From JAQGMJ01 sp036271855 (lineage in GTDB: Bacteria > Pseudomonadota > Gammaproteobacteria > Burkholderiales > JAEUOS01): a stretch of DNA of 11,010 nt. The stretch covers positions 1-11,010 of the forward strand of contig DATAZV010000158.1 of assembly GCA_036271855.1 (NCBI GenBank), given 5' to 3'. Shown here in pieces: positions 6,871 through 11,010 of the stretch. Numbering within the stretch: the stretch's first letter is position 1; each line of letters opens with the position of its first letter. Under the pieces are notes generated by a model. The model did not search any database. It was given only the letters and a program-made list of their open reading frames with translations, and had not been told where the DNA came from. Both the position numbers and the translations under genes were made by a program.

Positions 6871-8154
6871 ATGAATTCCCTACGCCCGCTTTGGCGCAGC
6901 GCCGCCGCCCTGTGCTGCGCCTGTGCCCTCGTCAGTGCGCCCGCGCGCGCCGCCGATGCCGGCATCGAAATGACCTGGATGTCGATCGCCAACTGGTACT
7001 TCAAGATCGGCGACATGCGCATCGTGCTCGACGGCTACATCACCCGCATTCCCGGCCCGCCGTTTTTCTATTCGCCCAAAAGCCTGCCCAACGACCCCTA
7101 CGCCTACACCAAGTCCGGCTACAAAGTCGATGTCGCCGCCGTCACCAAAGTGCGCGAAGCCATGCTCGGCAACGCCAAGCTCGACTACCTGCTCTCCGGC
7201 CACAGCCACTTCGACCATTCGTGGGACACGCCGGCCTGGTCGCTGCAGACCGGCGCCCCGATCATCGGCGGCCAGTCCACCTGCTTCCAGGCGATGGCCC
7301 AGGGCGTCGACAAGGCCAAATGCCGCGCCGTCTCCGGCGGCGAAAAAATCGACCTAGGCCACGGCGTCACCGTGCGCATCGTCCGCTTCAACCACAGCGG
7401 CGACGCCTCCAACCCGATCCAGCACTTCGCCCGCGAACTCTATGACCCGCCCACTCCCGACGCCAACGGCGGCTTTCGCGGCGGCGTCGGCGAGGACTAT
7501 CCGAATGGGGGCGGCGGCCGCGCCTTCCTGTTCACCGTCGACCAGCCCGGCAAGAAGCTGAGCTTTTTCGTCCAGACCTCCGCCAGCGCCTTCGACCTCG
7601 ACAAGCCGATCAACGTCGACGGCGTCGACTACGGCTCGCCACTGGGCAATCTCGCCGCCGCCATGCGCGACGCGGGACTCACCAGCGTCGACGCGTGGAT
7701 AGGCACCGGCGGCGCGCCGCTCGCCAAACTCATCGTTCCCGTCATCCACCCCAAGGTCTACCTGCCCAGCCACTGGGACGGCCTGTTCAACCCCTTCTGG
7801 CCCGGCATGCCCTTCCCCTTCAAGGACGAGGCGCTGAAGACCTACCTCGACGCCGAAAAGGTCACGCTGATGCCGCAGCAGCAATACTTCGACAGCTACA
7901 AGCTCGACGCCCGCGGCGTCACCGCCATGCCCAACAGCGCGCTGAAAAAGAAGCTCGGCTTTTCCGAGGTGCAAAAGTTCGACAAGACCACCATGGACGC
8001 GGTGCGCCGCGTCGCCTCCACTTCCACGGGCGACGACTGCGGTGAAGGCCAGTTCGACATCACGCCGGTACAAGCTGCCTACGAAACCTCGCCGGTGCTG
8101 GTGGAATGGCAGCGCAACTGGGCGATGATGAGGCCGGTAAGCTGGCAGCAGTAA
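6871..8154 (+). CDS. Exported metallo-beta-lactamase-fold hydrolase
   Basis: This 427-residue protein has a Sec signal (about 1-27; hydrophobic AAALCCACALVSAP, site APARA). The MBL metal motif is H111-S-H113-F-D115-H116. Probable further ligands are H175 in RFNHSGD and H301 in LPSHWDG, both at plausible spacing. The bridging Asp normally found between these two is not evident: the matching strand reads LSFFVQTSASAF (230-241). The protein is longer than minimal MBL enzymes, with an insertion around 58-90 (PGPPFFYSPKSLPNDPYAYT), a Gly-rich loop at 198-217 and a C-terminal extension of about 80 residues. GAAGGAG upstream of the ATG supports the start. It follows the cupin by 51 bp. The family includes beta-lactamases, lactonases and phosphodiesterases; nothing here fixes the substrate. 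The HSHFDH motif and periplasmic site make hydrolysis of an ester, lactone or amide plausible. Confidence 0.88.
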   Translation: MNSLRPLWRSAAALCCACALVSAPARAADAGIEMTWMSIANWYFKIGDMRIVLDGYITRIPGPPFFYSPKSLPNDPYAYTKSGYKVDVAAVTKVREAMLGNAKLDYLLSGHSHFDHSWDTPAWSLQTGAPIIGGQSTCFQAMAQGVDKAKCRAVSGGEKIDLGHGVTVRIVRFNHSGDASNPIQHFARELYDPPTPDANGGFRGGVGEDYPNGGGGRAFLFTVDQPGKKLSFFVQTSASAFDLDKPINVDGVDYGSPLGNLAAAMRDAGLTSVDAWIGTGGAPLAKLIVPVIHPKVYLPSHWDGLFNPFWPGMPFPFKDEALKTYLDAEKVTLMPQQQYFDSYKLDARGVTAMPNSALKKKLGFSEVQKFDKTTMDAVRRVASTSTGDDCGEGQFDITPVQAAYETSPVLVEWQRNWAMMRPVSWQQ

Positions 8155-8167
8155 GCGCAATGCCGCG

Positions 8168-8183
8168 GGGGGCTCAAGCCCCC
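8168..8183. other. Stem-loop between convergent genes, holding a stop codon in its loop
   Basis: GGGGGC (8168-8173) pairs with GCCCCC (8178-8183) around a TCAA tetraloop. The loop contains the minus-strand TGA of the alpha/beta hydrolase (8174-8176), and the hairpin starts 14 bp after the TAA of the MBL gene. Neither strand has a T-run, so it is not a canonical intrinsic terminator, but it could mark the 3' ends of both converging transcripts. Confidence 0.55.
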
Positions 8184-9076
8184 TGCACCAGCGCCAGCAC
8201 GGCGTCGGCAAACTCGCGCGGCGCCTCCTGCGGCACGTTGTGCCCGACGCCCGGAATCACCCGGCTTTCGCGCGGCCCGGTGAACATGGCCGCGTCCTTC
8301 CCCGGCCCGACGACATCGTGGATGCCATTGGCCGCGCCCTCCAGCACCACGGTCGGCACCGTGATCTTCGGCTGCAGCGCCAGTTGCGCCTCGATGCCCG
8401 CCAGCGCCGGGTCGCCCGGCACCAGGCCGAAGCGGTGCTTGTACGAGTGGATCACCACCTCGACAAAGTCCGGATTGTCGAAGGCCTGCGCGCTGCGCTC
8501 GAAGGTGGCCTCATCGAACTTCCAGGTGGGCGACCACAGTTGCCACAGCAGGCGGCACAGCGCGCGCCTGTTCTTCGTTAGTCCATCGTGCCCGCGCTGG
8601 TTGTGAAAATAATACTGGTACCAGAGCCGCTGCTCGATCTCCGGGCGCACCGGCTCCATCGCCCGCGCGATGTTCTGGATCGCATAACCATTCGCCGTCA
8701 CCAGACCCGCGCAACGCTCCGGCCACAGCGCCGCCGCCACGCAGGCCGCGCGCCCGCCCCAGTCGTAGCCCGCCAGCACCGCGCGCGGCAGCGCCAGCGC
8801 ATCCATCAGCCCGAGCAGGTCCGCGCCGATCGCCGCCTGCTCGCCCGAACGCATCGTCTCCGCGCGCAAAAAACGTGTCGGCCCATAGCCGCGCAAATAC
8901 GGCACGATCACCCGGCAGCCGCGCGCCGCCAGCAGCGGTGCCACCTCCACGTAGGTGTGCACGTCGTAGGGGAAGCCGTGCATCAGCAGCACCGGCGTAC
9001 CCTGCGAGTGACCGGACTCGAGATAAGCGATGTCGAGGTCGGCGGTGCTGGCGTGGCGCAGTTGGGGAGCGGTCAT
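8174..9076 (-). CDS. Alpha/beta hydrolase with Asp nucleophile (epoxide hydrolase / dehalogenase type)
   Basis: This 300-residue cytoplasmic protein has no signal peptide. The fold markers are in place: oxyanion motif HGFP (33-36), PYLRGYGPTRF (59-69), nucleophile elbow GYDWGG with D105, and catalytic H279 in GVGHNVPQEAP. An Asp, not Ser, at the elbow places it with epoxide hydrolases, haloalkane and fluoroacetate dehalogenases. The lid carries YQYYF (153-157), which could supply the Tyr that activates an epoxide. The catalytic acid is less sure; D254 (GIHD) is a candidate. Hydrolysis goes through an ester intermediate on D105. The ATG at 9076 has no clear Shine-Dalgarno (upstream reads CTCCCTTTATTCA), and the next Met is residue 32 inside the fold, so this start stands. 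It lies 105 bp downstream of a cupin gene on the same strand, perhaps co-transcribed. Confidence 0.87.
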   Translation of the reverse strand: MTAPQLRHASTADLDIAYLESGHSQGTPVLLMHGFPYDVHTYVEVAPLLAARGCRVIVPYLRGYGPTRFLRAETMRSGEQAAIGADLLGLMDALALPRAVLAGYDWGGRAACVAAALWPERCAGLVTANGYAIQNIARAMEPVRPEIEQRLWYQYYFHNQRGHDGLTKNRRALCRLLWQLWSPTWKFDEATFERSAQAFDNPDFVEVVIHSYKHRFGLVPGDPALAGIEAQLALQPKITVPTVVLEGAANGIHDVVGPGKDAAMFTGPRESRVIPGVGHNVPQEAPREFADAVLALVQGA

Positions 9077-9132
9077 TGAATAAAGGGAGCCGAACCAATC
9101 TCGTTCATGCTCCGCATCTTCCTGCGAAGTGT

Positions 9133-9160
9133 TGTCATCCCGAGCGAAGCGAAGGATCTG
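9133..9160. repeat. REP-like palindromic repeat (GTCATCC ... GGATCTG type)
   Basis: A 28-base element begins TGTCATCC, contains GAGCGAAGCGAAG and ends GGATCTG. ATCC and GGAT form the outer arms, and GCGAA is directly repeated inside. From memory this is a sequence type seen interspersed between genes in many unrelated bacterial genomes. It sits between the hydrolase start and the cupin stop, outside both genes. Only one copy is in the window, so repeat status rests on recognition rather than on a second copy here. Confidence 0.5.
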
Positions 9161-9165
9161 CTGTT

Positions 9166-9178
9166 GCGGTAAGACCGC
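9166..9178. other. Small stem-loop just after the cupin stop
   Basis: GCGGT (9166-9170) and ACCGC (9174-9178) are 5-bp arms with a 3-base loop, 3 bp beyond the minus-strand TAA at 9182-9184. No T-run follows on the minus strand, so termination there is unlikely to be strong and read-through into the hydrolase is possible. Confidence 0.3.
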
Positions 9179-9181
9179 GCC

Positions 9182-9589
9182 TTACGCAATCTTCGGCCCG
9201 TTCGGTCCCACCGCCTTGCGATAAACCTCTTCGGCGACTTCCTCCTGCCAGGTGGTGGTGCCCAGCGTGGTCGCCGTATGCACCATGTAGCTATCACCGC
9301 TGGCCCCATGCCAATGCCGTTCGCCCGCCGCGATATGCACCACATCGCCGTTGCGGATCACCTGCGGCTCGCCGCCGTCCAGGCAGACAAAGCCGCTGCC
9401 CGAGGTCACTTGCAGAACCTGTCCGATCTCGTGCTTGTGCCAATAGGTGCGCGCGCCGGGCGCGAAGTTGACGCTGCCCACGCTCACCTTGTCGGTCGCC
9501 GGCATGATGGAATCGCCGTACACCGTGCCGCTGAAGGTGGCCGAGCGTTTTTCAGAGGGACCGCCGGCCCTGCCGCGAAATACTTTCAT
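9182..9589 (-). CDS. Cupin protein of the Mn-dependent hydroxynitrile lyase-like type
   Basis: This is a 135-residue cytoplasmic single-domain cupin. I chose ATG 9589 over an in-frame ATG at 9640 because AAGGAA (9600-9595 on the minus strand) lies 5 bases upstream and the protein then begins MKVFRGRAGG like its relatives. Cupin motif 1 reads G-ARTYW-H51-K-H53-EIG-Q57-VLQVTS-G, with Gln instead of Glu; motif 2 gives H92 in GERHWHG. The His-His-Gln-His set and the flanks (FSGTVYGD, FAPGARTYWH, GDVVHIAAGERHWHGA, a C-terminal TWQEEV) resemble the small cupins typified by Granulicella tundricola hydroxynitrile lyase, whose Mn site, as I recall, is H53/H55/Q59/H94. Many such proteins are annotated only as carboxymuconolactone-decarboxylase-associated cupins and their natural substrate is unknown, so lyase activity is possible but unproven. 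Confidence 0.87.
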   Translation of the reverse strand: MKVFRGRAGGPSEKRSATFSGTVYGDSIMPATDKVSVGSVNFAPGARTYWHKHEIGQVLQVTSGSGFVCLDGGEPQVIRNGDVVHIAAGERHWHGASGDSYMVHTATTLGTTTWQEEVAEEVYRKAVGPNGPKIA

Positions 9590-9660
9590 GTCTGTTCCTT
9601 TTGCTGATGTCTCGATGGTGAAGAAACTGGACTGCGTCAATGGAAACTATACCGCACCGT

Positions 9661-9681
9661 CAGCCGCGCATTGCGCGGCTG
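9661..9681. promoter_or_regulatory. Perfect 10-bp-arm inverted repeat, possible operator or hairpin
   Basis: CAGCCGCGCA (9661-9670) and TGCGCGGCTG (9672-9681) are exact reverse complements around a single T. As RNA it would fold with 9-bp arms and an ATT loop. It lies 72 bases upstream of the minus-strand cupin start and 225 bases upstream of the permease start, a position fitting a regulator site better than a terminator. No T-run adjoins it. Confidence 0.42.
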
Positions 9682-9733
9682 TGCCGATGCCGGCGTTCCC
9701 TTACCGTCCTCCCTGTGGCCGCCGGTTGGCATT

Positions 9734-9745
9734 TTGCCGCGGCAA
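9734..9745. promoter_or_regulatory. 12-bp perfect palindrome TTGCCGCGGCAA, possible operator
   Basis: TTGCCGCGGCAA is self-complementary over 12 bp with a SacII-type CCGCGG core, in the middle of the divergent region. Sites of this shape bind dimeric repressors such as LacI-type proteins, but no regulator gene is in the window, so assignment is inference. Confidence 0.35.
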
Positions 9746-9905
9746 TCATACGGCATCCGCGACGGCGCTTCGAGGCGCCGGCGCCGCCCGGGACCCTGGT
9801 CCCGCCTGCCCGCATTGCCTTGCCCGCGTTCACGGGACCACGGCCTCATGCGCCCGCCCGCGCGCCGGCGCACCATGCCCGCATGCAAACCAGCACGGCG
9901 GACCC

Positions 9906-10838
9906 ATGCAGCAACTGACGCAGCAAAAACCCGCCCGCAGCCTGCTGCGCTTGCTCGCCTCCCCCTATCTCGGCCTGACCCTGGCGGCCCTGCTGTGGTC
10001 CGGCAACTTCGTGGTCGGGCGCGCCCTGCGCGGGCAGATCGAGCCGCTGGCACTGAACTTCTGGCGCTGGGCCATCGGCCTGGCGGTGCTGCTGCTGTTC
10101 ACCTGGGCACCGGTATGGCGGCACCGGCGCGCCCTGCCGCAGCACTGGAAACTGGTGACCCTGCTGGGTCTCACCGGCATGGCGGTGTTCCACACCTGCG
10201 TCTACATCGCGCTCACCACCACCACGGCGCTGAACGCCCTGCTGCTGCTGGCCCTGGCGCCACTCTTCACCGCCTGCGGCGCCTGGGTGGTGTTCCGCGA
10301 CCCGGTCACGCGCGGCCAGCAACTCGGCCTGGCCGTGGCGCTGGCGGGCGCGCTGCTGCTGATCGCGCGCGGCAGCGCGGCGCGCCTGCTGAACCTGCAC
10401 TTCGGTACCGGTGACCTATGGATGATCTTCGGCGTGGTGATCTGGACGGCGTATTCCCTGCTGCTGAAAAAGCGCCCGCCGGGACTGCCGCAAGCCGTGC
10501 TGCTCACCGCCAGCTGCGCCGCCGGCGTCGCCTGCATGCTGCCGCTGTATCTATGGATGCAATCGGGCACACCGCTGCCGCAACTCTCCGGCGGTGCGCT
10601 GTGGGGCCTGCTTTATGTCGCCGTGATGGCCTCGCCGCTGGCCTTCTTTTTCTGGAACAGCGGGGTGGCGAAAATCGGCCCCGGCCGTGCTTCCACCTTC
10701 ATCTACCTGATGCCGTTTTTCGGCGCCGTGCTGTCCTTCGTTTTCCTGGGCGAAGGCGTGCAGGGCTACCAGCTGGCCGGCGGCGTGCTGGTGTTTCTCG
10801 GCATCGCGCTGATGAACCGGCGCAGCGCAGGTAAATAG
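9906..10838 (+). CDS. EamA/DMT-family inner-membrane transporter
   Basis: This is a 310-residue inner-membrane protein with two EamA repeats (about 22-155 and 170-304) and around ten hydrophobic segments. The frame is open much further upstream (to an ATG at 9447), but the extension overlaps the opposite-strand cupin and reads as Arg/Pro/Ala-rich junk. The start at 9906 gives the normal length and places LAALLWSGNFVVGRAL (first helix, 27-42) where it belongs; a weak GGCGGA precedes it. Typical family blocks are WSGNFVVGR, FWRWAIGL (52-59), ALLLLALAPLFTA (111-123), VIWTAYSLLLKKR (178-190), and FIYLMPFFGAVLSFVFLGE (265-283), where the membrane-embedded Pro and the Glu mark the second repeat. 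Members export or take up amino acids, nucleosides or other metabolites; the substrate cannot be predicted here. Confidence 0.93.
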   Translation: MQQLTQQKPARSLLRLLASPYLGLTLAALLWSGNFVVGRALRGQIEPLALNFWRWAIGLAVLLLFTWAPVWRHRRALPQHWKLVTLLGLTGMAVFHTCVYIALTTTTALNALLLLALAPLFTACGAWVVFRDPVTRGQQLGLAVALAGALLLIARGSAARLLNLHFGTGDLWMIFGVVIWTAYSLLLKKRPPGLPQAVLLTASCAAGVACMLPLYLWMQSGTPLPQLSGGALWGLLYVAVMASPLAFFFWNSGVAKIGPGRASTFIYLMPFFGAVLSFVFLGEGVQGYQLAGGVLVFLGIALMNRRSAGK

Positions 10839-10896
10839 AAAAAAAGCGCGGCACCGGAAGCCGCCGGAGGACGGCTTGCAAAATCCCGGTCCGCGC
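10837..10896 (-). terminator. Intrinsic terminator (minus strand) for the gene ending at 10932
   Basis: Read on the minus strand, GCGCGGACCGG (10896-10886) pairs with CCGGTGCCGCGC (10857-10846) with one bulged base, enclosing an inner hairpin CGGCTT-type stem (AAGCCG 10858-10863 / CGGCTT 10872-10877, as written on +). It is followed by a run of seven T (10845-10839) and CTATTT. This is a strong intrinsic-terminator shape. The T-run abuts the TAG of the permease gene; on the + strand no T-run follows the stem. Confidence 0.68.
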
Positions 10897-10931
10897 CCAA
10901 ACCCGCAGAGGAAAACGGAAGGGATCGTGCC

Positions 10932-11010
10932 TTAGAACTTCGCGCGCGCGCCCACTGTCGGGTCGATGCTGGCGGTGTGGAGAAAGCCGCTGGAAATGCC
11001 GCCGCCCACT
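10932..11010 (-). CDS. C-terminal end of a probable outer-membrane beta-barrel protein (partial)
   Basis: The last 25 codons of a minus-strand gene run in from the right edge and stop at TAA (10934-10932). The tail ends ASIDPTVGARAKF: alternating polar and hydrophobic residues with a terminal Phe, the usual signature recognised by the BAM machinery in outer-membrane beta-barrels. The SIDP segment before the last strand recalls OmpW-type proteins, but too little is visible to name a family. The properly placed minus-strand terminator downstream supports it being a real gene. The (CG)5 run at 10941-10950 lies within its ARA codons. Confidence 0.55.
   Translation of the reverse strand, partial: VGGGISSGFLHTASIDPTVGARAKF

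Larger units (their letters stand above)
9590..9905. other. 316-bp divergent intergenic region with two perfect palindromes
   Basis: This lies between the divergently read cupin (-) and permease (+), so both promoters should be here. I see no convincing -35/-10 pair. It contains a 21-base odd palindrome at 9661-9681 and the 12-bp palindrome TTGCCGCGGCAA at 9734-9745, plus a weaker GGCGC/GCGCC hairpin at 9764-9779. Open frames crossing it on both strands have Arg/Pro/Ala-rich, low-quality translations typical of GC-rich non-coding DNA. Confidence 0.55.

Noticed and set aside
9590..9640. Earlier in-frame ATG (9640) for the minus-strand cupin
   Set aside because: AAGGAA sits 5 bases before the ATG at 9589, and homologues begin at about that point.
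9447..9905. N-terminal extension of the EamA permease to an ATG at 9447
   Set aside because: It would overlap the opposite-strand cupin and add about 153 Arg/Pro/Ala-rich residues before the first helix; the 310-residue form has the normal family length.
10941..10951. CG dinucleotide run
   Set aside because: It falls in Ala-Arg-Ala codons of the partial outer-membrane protein and is expected by chance at this base composition.
1..11010. CRISPR arrays, tRNA/rRNA genes, insertion sequences, phage or toxin-antitoxin genes
   Set aside because: No regularly spaced direct repeats, tRNA-like cloverleaf, transposase motif or terminal inverted repeats with target duplications were seen by eye.

Overview
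The window is GC-rich, densely packed bacterial DNA. It looks like a betaproteobacterium of the Burkholderiales (Cupriavidus/Herbaspirillum/Massilia-like). The grounds are the soluble NAD-linked formate dehydrogenase operon in the order fdsB-fdsA-fdhD(fdsC)-fdsD, a Bug/TctC-type solute-binding protein of the kind greatly expanded in that order, and the codon use. The taxon is inferred; no rRNA or other marker gene is present.

Region 1 (1-4364, + strand) is the 3' part of the fds operon: the C-terminus of the NuoF-like FdsB (diaphorase side), the complete molybdenum catalytic subunit FdsA with all its Fe-S ligands and an active-site Cys-His pair, the FdhD/FdsC sulfurtransferase that matures the Mo cofactor, and the small FdsD subunit. 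Gaps are 7-15 bp and each gene has its own Shine-Dalgarno. fdsG and the 5' part of fdsB must lie to the left. Together they oxidise formate to CO2 with NAD+ in the cytoplasm.

Region 2 (4365-5362) holds a terminator-like hairpin plus T-run just in front of a small exported protein of unknown function, then a 248-bp intergenic stretch with two clear inverted repeats.

Region 3 (5363-8154, + strand) is a probable three-gene operon of exported proteins: a Bug/TctC solute-binding protein, a small periplasmic cupin and a periplasmic metallo-beta-lactamase-fold hydrolase. It is the least explained part of the window. No TctA/TctB membrane partners are present, so it may sense, bind or process a substrate outside the cytoplasm.

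Region 4 (8174-9589, - strand) converges on region 3. It encodes a cupin with the His-His-Gln-His metal site of Mn-dependent hydroxynitrile-lyase-type cupins, followed after a short gap carrying a REP-like repeat by an alpha/beta hydrolase with an Asp nucleophile (epoxide hydrolase/dehalogenase type).

Region 5 (9590-11010) has a 316-bp divergent intergenic region with two perfect palindromes, an EamA/DMT-family permease (+), a strong minus-strand terminator abutting its stop codon, and the last 25 codons of a minus-strand gene whose product ends in Phe like an outer-membrane beta-barrel.

Nothing here is a proven new system. The best leads are the orphan Bug-cupin-MBL operon, the unusual metal site of its MBL protein, and the palindromes in front of the operons.
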